Positions 1 to 11,800 of a DNA stretch of 64,000 bases are shown piece by piece. The position numbers and the translations under genes are program-made. Source of the DNA: Undaria pinnatifida (taxonomy: Eukaryota > Sar > Phaeophyceae > Laminariales > Alariaceae); assembly GCA_012845835.1 (NCBI GenBank), contig JABAKD010000007.1, positions 7,962,566 through 8,026,565 of the forward strand. Direction: 5' to 3'. Numbering within the stretch: position 1 is the stretch's first letter; every line of letters begins with the position of its first letter. Below the pieces are notes generated by a model that was not told where the DNA came from, did not search any database, and saw only the letters and a program-made list of their open reading frames with translations.

Positions 1-3000
1 TGCAAGTGGTCGAACGGACTTGAATACCCCACTAGTCTAATACCTTAACAGCGGGCCCCTGGGCCCGGTTCTGGCACTATTACTGGGCCCTTGTGCGAGA
101 ATGCTCGTTGAGTAGCATAACACTGTGCGCTTTGCTTTCGTGCAAGAACGATTGATTGTGGTTGAAGGGCATATAACACGTGTTGTGCATGTTTCCTTTG
201 TGCACCGTTGATTTTACTGCGCGCTCGAGAGCGAGTTGTTATGGTCTAGCTCGCCAGGATGCTTGTTGTGGCAGTAGTGGTGTCAGCGATTTCGCAAGTT
301 CAGTGAACTGTGTATTACGTGATGCTGTCAGATGATGCGTAAACGGCCTTACTTAGGCGGTAGTAGTAGACTTCCCCACAGAAGGGGGGTTATTATATGT
401 TGTTTTACCCCCTTTTGGGCACTTTTTCTTTTCAGTTTGGCTCGGTGTCACGCGCGCGAGTGACCCCCCTGTTCCTTGCGCTGAACATTCTCGGTATTGA
501 TACGAAAAGGTACCAAAATAATCGCCGAACGTGTTTTCGGTCGGTGAGGTACAGATTCATTCGCGCGACTGACTGGTCAACACCCCTTAGTGGATATTGG
601 GCGTACCCTATGATACCCTACCGTGGCCTTGATCGTATGTATGTAGGTGGGATCAGATAGATCTCCCGCCTCGAGCACAGAGCGCTCAGGCCTATGGTTT
701 TTAACGGTGAGTGGTGGTGCAACATATCATGCTTTGTGAAAACCAACCGATCTATTAGTAGTACAAATTCGATTGCGATGGGGTTGTTCCGTGAGTCGGC
801 CGAGGACGAGATTAGGCGGTGGTGTCACAAGGCAGAGGGCCGGTAAGGAGATCAAAACCTCATTTGCTATAATATAGGTACGTTAATGCAGCGCCAATGA
901 CATACGTTACAGGAATGTCCCCTGGTGTGCTTTCTTTCTCTGTATTAAGGTTGAACGGTCGTGCGCGAGGAGGTTATCAATTTCAGCAACGCAGTGATTA
1001 TGCCCCATGCGTTCACCCAAAAATGCAAGCGAGAGCGGACCAAATCCCGGTCAGGTATTACGCCTATCGTGCTTTCTACCTAGTCAATTATCTACGTTAC
1101 GTAGCGTGATAACTATGCGGTTCTGCTATTAATACATACATTAGGTTCCACCCTCTTCTTTTTAGTTAGATATCGCGGTTCTGCCTGCTACATATAGTAG
1201 TTGTAGTTGTGGTACGTGATTCAACGCTCACCGTGGTTGCGATATTTTGCGTCTTTAGCTTGGTGCATCTTTGTTTAGCAATAAAAATGGGTCCCTGTAG
1301 CCAAAGTGTCATCATCCATAACCGACCCAGCTATAATCCATCACCAAAAGCAAGATGCAACCTCTCCCTGTGCGTATACACCGCTGCACGCAGTCGGTTG
1401 TATTGTACGATGCGTGATCACCTAATATACCACCAAACACGCTCGGCCAGGCGAGAGGGGAGAGGCTGCGGCGGCTGGGACAAATATAAAAACAACCGCG
1501 AAATCAATATGCTTACTTTAATAATATTGGTATACGACTTTTGTATGATATTATATGATATATTATAATAATTTAAATGCATCACCGGATAACGTTTAGT
1601 AGCCCACGAGCTCCGCCGTTGCACTGCTGTGCCACCAAAATCGAACTGATTAAGTTGCCACAAAGACGTATGCCATGCTTACATAGATGCGCGCTTTCTT
1701 CTCTGAAAAGTCAAACAGAAGAAGAGATCTACACAGCTGCACAGGCTTCATCCATCCCCGCGACGAAACAAAACAACGAATTACACGTCCATAACTGCAT
1801 GCATGCATCTAAAACATGGCAAAAACGCACTCTCCCATCCTCGCCTGCTGTTTCTCAAGTTCCCACCGGGTATGCTATGCCAGGTGCGCTACTGTACGCC
1901 GATGGATCACGTCGCGAAAGGAAAGAAAGCGTGCAACACGCCGAGAAGGTGGTTCACAGACGCTCAAACGAACACAAACACATACCCGGTATGTATATAT
2001 ATGTATATATATATATATACTTCGACGAGGAGTACACTACTAGTTAGTGCGCGCTTTGCCGAAACCAGCGCGGCTATTCACCAAACGTATCATATACCCC
2101 TTGCGCTCTGGTAGATAGATGTCAGATGCCCAACTCTTTCGCGACTGTCGAGGCACCAACGCTAAGGTAGAGGAGTAAACACCAATTTCTCACTACTACC
2201 GGGTCTGAGCTATCATACTCAACACCACCCCAAGCTTAAGACTGCAAAGGAACAGGGGGGCTGTTACTCGCGCGAGTAACTCCGGGCCACTGAAAAAAAA
2301 GAAAGCCCCCAGAGCCCCCCCCGCCGTCGTAGCATTGCACGAGGGCATGGAAAAAAGTCGACATCGAGCCGCCCGCACGAAATGACTACAAGTCGAGCGA
2401 ACATAGTGCCCTTTATCTATACGCTAGCGGTCGAGTGACTCAAGCAAAGCACTGCGCGCTACGCCATCAGTACCTAACGTTCATCGCAATACCTCCAGTG
2501 AAGCGAGTCAGTGGTTCCCCGTCCATTTCTTCAACCAACATTGTAACAGATAGAAAACGTTCGACAGTATATCTCTCCGATGATATAGTCTCTATATTTT
2601 ATCCTACCCGCTCCTTCCTCGTGTTATCACCGCGATTCTGCCCATAGATTGCCCTGGCGGGCGCGCTTGTTGTGAATCGTACACGAAGGTCTTCGTGGCA
2701 ATTGCTTTGGTCGCCAACTGACATTTATACGCGGCGGGTGCGAGGGGGTTCCAGACAAATATAAAATTATAGAACATTCGAGGTTATTTGGTCCGCCCCG
2801 TGCGCCTTCTTCGTTTCAATTAGTTTGCTCCTCAACATGTTTGTCTTGCTCTTCTTCGTCTTTTTTCTTGCTCGTTGTGCTTTGACAACCCCCGTTTCGC
2901 TTTTTACGCCTGACGTTTGTTGCTCCTCTTAGTTTCTCTCCTCGTCGTCTTGCTCTTTGCCTTTGCTCCTCGTCGTGTTTTACCTCTTCGTGTTTTCCGG

Positions 3001-3119
3001 GGGGGTAGGAGGGTGGGAGGGAGGTTTCTAAACACTCCCTACTAAGGGGACGGTGGTAGTCTGTGTTGTAAATCAATATCGTTGGGCGCACTGACGTTGT
3101 TGCCAAGTCTAGAACTTCT
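1..3119. other. No recognisable gene
   Basis: Several open frames up to 156 codons show no family motif. Near 440-480 and (inverted) 2,235-2,295 is a shared stretch containing CGCGCGAGTGACCCCCCTGT, with a related CACTCGTGCGAGTGG at 7,013. A TA microsatellite lies at about 1,990-2,020. Confidence 0.6.
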
Positions 3120-4660
3120 ATTTCGTGCTGCATTCTTCTGTGCATACACCGATCGTTTATAGTGTTGCATATGAAATACATCAGTGGAGGCCTCTTGCTC
3201 CAGCACAGGGGGGGCTCGCCCGGGATAAACCCCGCGCTGAGTGTGCGCTCAGTGCGGCGCCTATCCGAAAAAGGTTGCAAGCGAAAAGACACTGCTGTAT
3301 GCTAAGCTAGGTGGGTGCTGTGGTCAGTTTTTCTCCCACAACCTCTGTTCTCTGGCTTTGGGTTGGCTGGAAAAGCACAATGACCAGGAGGGCCACCTGC
3401 ACTATCTGCATTGTAGGTGGAAGTTCATGAAAGCTTCCATATAAGCTTCCAACGCCTCCATGGAAGCTTCCACGGAAGCTTTCATCGCTTCCATGGAAGC
3501 TGTGGAAGCTTCCAATGGACGCTTTCGTGGAAGCTTCCGTGGAAGTAACTTCCACGGATATTTTTCGTGGAAGCTCCCACGGAAGTTACTTCCACGGAAG
3601 CGTCCGTGAAACTTCCACGGAAGTTCCTTCCACAGAAATTTCCACGGAAGCTCTCGTGGTAGTAAAATTTGCTTCCACGGAAGCTTTCACGGACGCTTTC
3701 GTGGAAGTAAATTTGCTTCCACGGAAGCTTCCACGGAAGTACACAATACAGTAGAAAGAATAAATAATATATTCTTCCGCGGAAGCTTTCAAAAACAAAT
3801 CCCATGGAAGCTTCCGCGAAAGAAAATTGCTGCCACGAAAGCTTTTGTGAAAGCTTCCGGCAAGTGATTTACAGACTCTTTAATTTGCATATACCCTAAC
3901 CCTCAGCCTAATCCATTGAAACGCAACAACCAACCATTGTACGGTGAAACCCCCTTCGTCTCGTACACAGTGTGAGTCAACCATGTTGTCGAAAAAGTGG
4001 TGGAGGCACAGTAGTAGTGTACAACACAAATATATCCGTGGGAGCTGTCGTGGAAGCCGCTGAGATTCCGTGGAAGCTACGGAAGCTTCCATGGAAGTAT
4101 AACGTAAAATTCCGTGGATGTAGCTAATTCCGTTGATGTAGCTTCCAACGTTTCGTGGAAGCTACTTCGAGAGCTTTCACGAAAAGCTTTCGTGGAAGCT
4201 TTCGTGGAGGCCGCTGAGCTTCTGGCCTTCGGTGGAAGCTGCCGCTTGCTTCCATGGAACAAAAGCCTAAACCCGTGGAAGTGCTTTCGTGGAAGCTTTT
4301 GAATCCGTGGAAGCGCTTCCGTGGAATCTTTCGTGGAAGCTTCCATATCTTCCATGGAAGCTTTCGTGGAAGCTTCCATATCTTCCCTGGAAGCTTTCGT
4401 GGAAGATTCCACGGAAGCAGTGGAAGCTTCCACGGGAGCTTTCATGAACTTCCGCGCAAAAAACAAGCTGTGCAAGAGATCGGATTGCTATTCGTACTCC
4501 ACGTCATATTGGCTCCATCTCATGGAACCACCTCCGCACCTGCGTTTGTTGCTATTTCGTTGCTCCCAATCGTGCTGTTGCATAGTTCTTCGTCTACGCC
4601 GATCATTGAAGGAACCTGTAGGACTTGATGAGGCCTCCTGCCCCAGCCGGCGGTCCGATG
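3120..4660. repeat. AAGCTTCC palindromic array bracketed by a duplicated flank
   Basis: Two blocks (about 3,427-3,866 and 4,028-4,460) are made of a degenerate 12-14 bp unit, TTCCACGGAAGCT, mostly palindromic (AAGCTTCC / GGAAGCTT). About 160 bp of unrelated DNA separates them. Left (3,120-3,230) and right (4,560-4,660) flanks are diverged copies of each other: CACCGATCG / GCCGATCAT followed by GAGGCCTC(T/C)TGC(T/C)CCAGC. Open frames on both strands (Val-Glu-Ala-Ser / Trp-Lys-Leu-Pro repeats) are by-products. Confidence 0.85.
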
Positions 4661-7164
4661 CATAGTTTGCTGTTTTTTTGTTCTCGCTGTTTCCCACTGG
4701 ACTGGGGTTGTCTCTCAACGTTAATAGCATCTAGTATACCGCGGAGTAGGTGCAGGCGAAGAGTCAGTGGGAATGGCCAAGACCAACGTCGCGTGATGGC
4801 TTTTGCGCTCTGCTTAGAGGCACCCTCGGACATTTTCTTAGCGCCCTCCGCAGGGACACCATAATTAAATAGTAGCCGTCCTACAATATGACCCAGGGCT
4901 ACTTGTTATGTCGTCTTCTACTTCCTACCTGCATGGGTCCCACTCACCATAGTATATTCACGCTCGCGATTGCCACGCATACTCTTAGAGAGTATGTGAA
5001 AAGAGGGCATCGAAGTCCAAAGTGAAGTATGCTTAACCACGCTCGCAGCTGTTGCATCCTAAAGAGTGCATTGATATTCTTGTTGCCAAGCGTACACCAA
5101 AAAAAGGTCTTCTGGTTCCCAGAAAGAGAACGAAGGCTAAATTGATATTCGTTTTCAAACGACGCCAGCTGTAAGTTCGACGAATGAAGGGTCGATACTC
5201 ATGTCTGCAAGCTGCGGTCGCTCGTTTGTAGTAAGTTTATTATGGGTCATTATTGTGCACGAGTTAAAATATATTTATGGGGTTTTCCTAAGGCCGAAAA
5301 ACATGTTGATTTTGCAAACAATGTGCACATACATACCTGGTGCCTGGTTACTGTACATGGAACGGCCTGACCGACAGCAGCACGGAAGCTGCACAAAGAA
5401 AAATGCGAGGGATCAGGTCCGGGTACGGACGATACTGACCCGAGAGCCGTCGATCGAGACTTCTGCCTCGCAGGAAATCCTTCGGTACGTGCATACGAGA
5501 TCGGTCGTATGGACAGCCACAGCAAGAATAATGGAAGCTAGCAGATCCCCTCCTCGGGCTGTGTCGGTGCTGCTGGCCAAGAGCACCGGGTCTTGTCGCA
5601 GATATGATCTGGTTGAGTGTGCTTCGAGGCTGTGCACGAGGCAAACGAGAGAGGGAAGCACACGATAGAGGGGTCTCAGAGGGGCGCAATTGCCGGTCCC
5701 AACGTCCTAATTAACCCCCTAAATCATGCCAGTACCAGATAAATAATGCACCACATACATATAGTTCATTCTATAGGATTTGTTAGAAAAATGATTAGAC
5801 AGTCTAGACTATCTACGTGTTTTTTTTATACAGTGGTGTTTTTTTTGTTTTTTAATGAACACAACGAGAGAGCGCGTCGACCCAATCTAGTCGTAACCCT
5901 GGCCCCAACTCCAACACAGGCTAAGGCTCCTACACGAGCGTGGCTCCGGCGCGGGTTTCAGAAAATCTGATAACTTAAACCCGTTCGGATCACCCATGAA
6001 AAAATCGCATTGTTTTAGGCACTGTATCTGTTATGTTTTTTGGGTTGGGAACACCGTGTGTGTGTGTGTTCTTCACATTAAACCGTTCTTCTACTCGTCG
6101 ACATCCAGCACACCCAGTGTCCGTACTGATTCTTCACCCTAGAAAGATCAGCTCTGTGGTCACAAGCCACGACACAGAGATAATGCATCGTAATGCATTC
6201 GACAACGCAACCGTAAAGGAAATGATATACCGACCCCCTTCCTCATGATATCCCCAGTCTTATTATCTCTGATCCCGCCAGAGGTCCACAGTCGTGCTAC
6301 GGTAGCCCCGTGGCCCCCAACGTTTCTTTAACGAAATCGCTGGTTTGGAAACCAGATCCAGGCCGTATCTCCTGGAATACGATGTCCCTTGCACCCGGAC
6401 GTCATAGATAGATAGTTCTCCAGTCCTTTGCAGTCAAGAAAATGGTTGAGGATGTTTTTTTCATAGCATCCTTACTCGTGTCGAGAGCAGCCACATGATT
6501 GATGATGATTGAATCAGATGATGAAACGCCCGTTAAAGAAAATCGCCTTTTTCTGGGGGGGGGGAGCTATCGTAGGATCAGTCTCCACTTCAGGATATGA
6601 AGAACTAAAATCTGGAACCTACAGCATAGATAGCTGTCTTGTCTACGAAAAACGCTATTTACCAGCAATAAACCTCAGACCCGTGTCCCTACAAACTGCA
6701 ACGAATAACGTGCGAATGAATGATGAGAATATGTGAGAGCCACCCTGCACCTACAACCAGGGGGAAAATAGCGGCAAAGCTCTTCTTGCCAAAATCATTG
6801 CCCGTCGACCCAGACTACGGTAGGGGGGTCTCTTTTTGGGCCTTGAATTGCAGTGGCTAGGGGTCACTCTTTGCGAGTAAGCCCGTTGTTATGTTGCAAT
6901 CTTCTTGCGTTTTTTTCATGTTTTGTATTGACGAAATCGATCCGCAATGCAAAGGTAATTTAAGCTGCTCCAAAACAACTGTCTAAACCATTTTCAACCG
7001 TGAGGTACAGAGTCACTCGTGCGAGTGGCTCAAACACACCATTGGTCCAGTGAAAACGGGGATACCCCCCCTACCGAGCGATAATAATAGCTAACGAACC
7101 AAAACCGCAGGGGCCACAAGACGGAAATCCTCGATAACCCCCCCCCCCTAATATATATATATAT
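4661..7164. other. No recognisable gene; one repeat B copy
   Basis: Open frames at 5,201-5,689 on both strands overlap each other and match nothing known to me. The repeat B copy at 6,090-6,185 is the only repeat identified. A palindromic CACTCGTGCGAGTGG lies near 7,013. Confidence 0.55.
6090..6185 (+). repeat. Short dispersed repeat B (type copy)
   Basis: Core CCAGTGTCCGTACTGATTCT, CCTAGAAAGAT, then CTCTGTGGTCACA. Related copies lie at 12,725-12,800, 37,455-37,545, 39,410-39,470, 58,145-58,215 and 60,285-60,360, all on the plus strand. About 80-95 bp; no terminal repeats recognised. Confidence 0.6.
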
Positions 7165-8450
7165 AAATTATAATAAACTCCAGCTGTGAGATCGAATATT
7201 TGTCGAAACTCATCTTTGCAAGCTGTGTGTGATACTCCGATCGCGCGTATCACGGGTTGTGTGTCCTCATTAATGATATAGGTCGACGACTCCCCTTGCG
7301 ACTACAGAGCGGCTCTCAGGGTCAATAGGGTGATGTTAGTCAGTCTGTGCGCGGAAACTATAAATCCCGTTTCTGAGGGGGACAAAATCTGACAGCTGTG
7401 GAAGGAAATGTATCCGTTTATCAATTGAATCCTGTGAGTCGAATAACCGGTGAGGGGAGGCGGAGTTTTGAAAGACGTGGGGGCCTGGTTTTGATCAAAA
7501 GGGGGCGGGGGTGGGGGGGGGGGGGGGGGGGGGGGGGGTACGGGCAGGGCAGCTCAGTTTGTGCGTGGAAACTGAATCATCTGACGGTTTAGGAAGCATG
7601 CACCGGTTTATCATGAGGGGAGGGGGGGGGGGGGGAGGGGCGGAACGGGGGGGGCAGCTCAATATAATATGCGTGCAAAGTATACATCCTTTAAGGGGAT
7701 AAATGTGACGGTTTGGAAATAATGCACCAGTTTATCATGTATATCCTGTAAGTCGTACAACCAGTGGGTATAGGGCCGAGTGTTCGAGGGGGTGGGGGTG
7801 GGGTGGGGGGGGGCGGGGGGTGGGGGAGGGGGGGGGGAGAGGGGGGGGCTTCAGGTCGCATATATGTAGGGGTTTGCGTTACGCGTGGTACTAGGTCTTC
7901 TAGGCGATTGTGCGGGTGGTGGGTAAGTAAGGAGGGGGCGTTGGGGGGGGCGGGGGGGGGGGGGTTGCAGCAGCGGCATGGATGGCTCTAGAAAGATAAT
8001 GAGGTGATATCCAGTGCGTGGAGTGTTTATTACTCTGGCGGATTTCGACATTAGGTGGGGCGTTTGAGCAAGAGAGAGCGAGGAACAAAAAAGAAAAAAA
8101 ATGGGGGGGGAGGGGGAAGGGTTTTCAAGAGGTTTAGGTCACAAATAACATTAAAATACACTCCAGCTGTGAGATCAAGGGTCTGGTCGAAACTCATCTT
8201 CGCAAGATTGTGTGTGATACTCCGATCGCGCGTATTAATAATGTATGTAGGGGTTTGCTATACGCGTGGTGCTAGGTCTAGGTGATCGTGCGGGTGGTGG
8301 GGAAGGAGGGGGTGTTGGAGGGGGGGGGGGGATGAATAAAAGCTACGTTATGGATGGCTAGAAAGATAATGACGGAGTATCTCAGTTGCGTAGAAGTGTT
8401 TACTACTCTGGCCGATTTCGATTGTAAGTGGGGCGTTTGAACAAACTGGG
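7165..8450 (+). repeat. Family A dispersed repeat, copy 1 (two heads)
   Basis: Starts with the family head ACTCCAGCTGTGAGATCGAA, then GATACTCCGATCGCGCGTAT, GGGTCAAYAGGGTGATGTTA and GTGCGCGGAAACTATAAA, followed by several long G tracts (7507-7538, 7620-7650, 7790-7850, 7940-7965). The head occurs again at 8158 after about 980 bp. Short open frames across it are Gly- or Pro-rich artefacts. Confidence 0.85.
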
Positions 8451-8639
8451 CGGGGGAAATATATATATATATAGTAGTTGGCCTCGGTTGACACCGACGC
8501 TGTAAAACATTATATTATGCACATATGGTGGAGTTGACGTTGGTTGGCAATGACGCTGTGAAACATGTCAATTAATACGTGAGCTAGGCAACCAGGGAAC
8601 ACCGTTGTTGCTGTTGTTGTTGTTCTTTCTTCTTTTATT

Positions 8640-8880
8640 TTTGGCGGTCACCATGGTGGTTCTATCGGGTAAGATCATATTGTGCGGGGTGGAGAACCCT
8701 AACTCCGCACAAGGGGAATTTTCGCATCATGTAGTGTCAATATGGTAAGGCACCCACGAGGCAGTTACATAGTATTACGCATTGCAGTCTTTGGAGTGGT
8801 CACAGCATAAAACAAAGCAACGCATTGGCGCTGTCACCCATAATAAGTGAGAAAGTAGGCACACGGTGCCGAAGTACATC
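8640..8880 (+). repeat. Dispersed repeat R, copy 1
   Basis: Shares with 30,925-31,170, in the same orientation, AACTCCGCACAAGG, CACGAGG, AGTTACATAGTATTAC, GGAGTGG(T/C)CACA and GATGTCACCCATAA/GCTGTCACCCATAA. No coding potential seen. Confidence 0.75.
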
Positions 8881-9369
8881 TTACGAGCGATTCTTGGAAG
8901 GATGCTGTTCACCCTTTTAATGCGACTCACCGAACACCCCGCGGCGCTTCGCGCTTGGTGCCCGCAAGCCTGGTTGGTCAAAACCCGACGTGCTCTGTCC
9001 CGGCATAGTAGCGATGCGAGGGTTTATGGTCATACGACTACGGCCAAGCACAAATCGAGTACAACCCCCGTCCACCGCCCAACGTAAGGAGTCATGCTGG
9101 GGGGTTAAACGGTGTTGGGGTTGATATCTGACGCGTTATACGATAGAAGTGCCCCAGTATTTTTCTTGGGTTCCTCAGTGTAGGAGCTTAAGACACTACT
9201 CTCCCAAAAACCGATTGTAGAGGAGAATGCAACTGCTGAGACCGGATGAAAAACCCCATGGCGTTAGGTATACAACACGAGAATCATGTCAACGAAAAAA
9301 AAATGTCATTTTTCCGACGATTTTGGGTTGAGAAAAAAAAAAAAAAAAAACAGCCAAACAGTGCTTACC

Positions 9370-10922
9370 TGCGTCGTAGCAAGCAAGCGGCGTTTTCGGA
9401 TGATTTCGCGGGGATGTCAGAAACACCCGAAGGATTGCAGAAACAAATAAAGAAAGCACTAGAAAAGAGGACACTACTAGGAGATGGAGAGAGTTGCACA
9501 ATCGAGCGTGAATTAATGCGCAGTAAGTTGTATGCAGCGAAGATTAGGTGAGCCCCCCCGTAAACTTCAAATGGATGTGGGGAGAAGATGAACTACCGAT
9601 CGTAGACCAATATATATATATACATATAAATGCCTTGGCCTAGAGATAGCAAAGGACTGCTCTTGGGATGCACACAGAGGGAAAGTAAATAGCTTCGAAA
9701 GCAACTGAGTTAAATCGACACACGACGCGTATGAAAATACGTGGGAGTGTGGTGAGCGTTTTGCCCCATCCGCCAGAGGATAGAAAACAAAAGTAAACAG
9801 GACAAGGGTAAATCACGAGCAGGCAAGATGGATGCCTTCCCGACAGACCCGCACTAGGATTAAATTATGTATCATGATTGATATGATTGTACCAAAGTTA
9901 AGAGTATGCAGGAGAAGTATGGGAAGGGAACGCGAAGTTCGCAACACAACTACAAACAGTGCTGACGACAGCAGCAGCTAAAAAGATACTAGGATGCTCA
10001 AGTAAGACGGGTATCACAGTAGTCTAGTAAGAGCAGAACTAGAAATGCACGCACTTGAAACAAATAGAGGCGCGAGAAAGTTAGTTGAAATGGTAAAATT
10101 TACAAAATGAATATGCCAGAAAAAAAGAGGTTGCCCGCCGTAGATGACAGGGCTGTATGGGAGAAAATGACAAAAGGGTGAGCTGGAATAAGATGGGATA
10201 ACGTACGTAGTCGAGAAAATGTAGAAGGATATCGTATATAGGGGGAGATCAAGAACTGCTGTCCATAGATAAGTTTTGCGGGTACAAGACATGAATAAAA
10301 TCAAGAATGGAAGAAAGGGAAAGGTTGGCGATATGAAATAATATGCAAGAGGAAGTGCACTTAGAAATACACGGGGAGTTGAGGGAATATATTGGAATGA
10401 ATGAAAACGCATCTATCTGCACGGCCCAATGACTACGTGAAAAAGCTGAACGTGCGATTTTGTGTAGGGAACCTGGATCTACCAGAATTATGAGATATAC
10501 AGTAGTCGGTCAGGAGGAGGACGTGGTTACAAACATGTGCCCGTGTGGCACAGCAATAATAGAGAGTAGGACTCAAATATTCAATTGTAGTGGATAATGA
10601 AAATATACGAGGAAGAACGGGATGCGTTCCAGAAGATGATGAAATTAGACGTATGTGACATAAAGATGGTAGACTAGAGAGTAGCGAGAAAATGGTCGTT
10701 ATCCTAGAAGATAGATGGTGGCCGCAGACGGCGAAACAGGACGGGGATAGGATAAGCAAACAGTTTTTATAGTATATGGAAGAAGCGTGATGAGCTCCCA
10801 AACGTTGAAGGTGTCTCTATTAAGGGTAGAAATATTGCTCGGTCTCGAAAGGGATGCGTGGTCAATGGTCAAATGACTTAGGCAAGCAGCAAATGAGTAC
10901 GCCCCCCCCCCCCCCCCCCCTC
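9370..10922 (+). mobile_element. LINE (non-LTR retrotransposon), 3' part of the reverse transcriptase ORF to the tail
   Basis: Begins near the RT catalytic box: FSDDFAGMSETPEGLQKQI is a degraded Y-x-D-D motif with its following helix. Then come LGLEIAKDCSWDAH (thumb region), a DxIVPKL segment, and near 10,530 a C-terminal CPCG zinc-knuckle start, then DRWWPQTAKQDGD just before the end. The frame is interrupted several times, so this copy is dead. It ends with AATGAGTAC and a ~19-base C run. The same 3' end appears inverted at 50,736-51,776. A ~95-bp repeat (9,694-9,785) is inserted in it. The RT palm 5' of the catalytic box is missing. The clade was not determined. Confidence 0.75.
9694..9785 (+). 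repeat. Short repeat nested in the LINE, also at 54,404-54,500
   Basis: The stretch from GAAAGCAACTGAGTTAAATC to CCCATCCGCC occurs almost identically at 54,404-54,500 (TTLL intron 1) without LINE sequence around it. At 9.7 kb it interrupts the LINE reading between its WDAH and IVPKL segments, so it is a younger insertion. No terminal repeats were identified. Confidence 0.6.
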
Positions 10923-11649
10923 CCGCCCCGCCTTTTTACTGCGTGTTTGTTGGCTTGACCATCATTCAATGGCAAGTCTGGATGTACACGAAATCAACGT
11001 GCACGAAAGATGCGCGCAACTCCACCGGAATGAACCGTCTACTCATTGTTTAGTTCTCCCGCACATAATATATAATCCTATGCCAAGATACAATGTCGGC
11101 ATAGATAGCTCAATAAATCCGAACCGGCAAAGCACGACCGGCAAAGAAATTCTAAATGTTTGGCAAAAAAAGCGGAACCCCCATACCGGGCATCAAAGCT
11201 CAAAAACGAAGCATTCGACGCAAAAAGACCCATACAATCATATGGTCGATGATCGAGCGGCTACTACGGCATGCATGTACCCCTGCTAGATTTAAGTCAA
11301 TCGCAAATAGTCAACACGACACGGTCATAGCTCAAGAGACTACCAACAACCTCTGTGGCTTGTAATAAAGTGGCTACGAACCTATAAACAGGGTACCACT
11401 CCCATAGCTTAAAAAATAGAGTCAACGAAGATGCCCAGGGGGGGGCCATTCCAACGAGCAAAACCCTCGACGAAATCCCACTCCCTGCAATCTCAAAATA
11501 TGCTATTGCAATGGCAAAAAATGTTGCAGCAACAGCAGTTGCTCCTCAAGAGCGAGAACAAAAAATGCGACAAAAGCCAAACCAAATGACCCCCCCCCCC
11601 CCCCCCCAGCCAACACGACTATATCCAAAGAAAAGGGATTGTCATCAAT

Positions 11650-11800
11650 AATCAATCGTGTCTTCGTCGGTGTGGGTGCGGTGACGACAGAGGAACCTCC
11701 CGTTGCTTGAATCACCTTTCCAATGTCGTCGTTTCCGGCAACACGCAGGGAGCGGTAGGCCTGCCAGCAGCGGTCTCCGGTCTCCGTAGTTTCGTGCAAT
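11650..11800 (-). pseudogene. Possible armadillo-repeat exon remnant
   Basis: The minus-strand frame contains CWQAYRSLRVAGNDDIGKVI then QATGG, resembling one ARM repeat (CWALxxLAVNxDNxxxIxxAGG). No neighbouring repeat or good splice pair was found and the frame then runs into a C homopolymer. Weak; chance similarity is possible. Confidence 0.28.

Noticed and set aside
3885-3905. CCCTAACCC telomere-like string
   Set aside because: Barely two units; no array.
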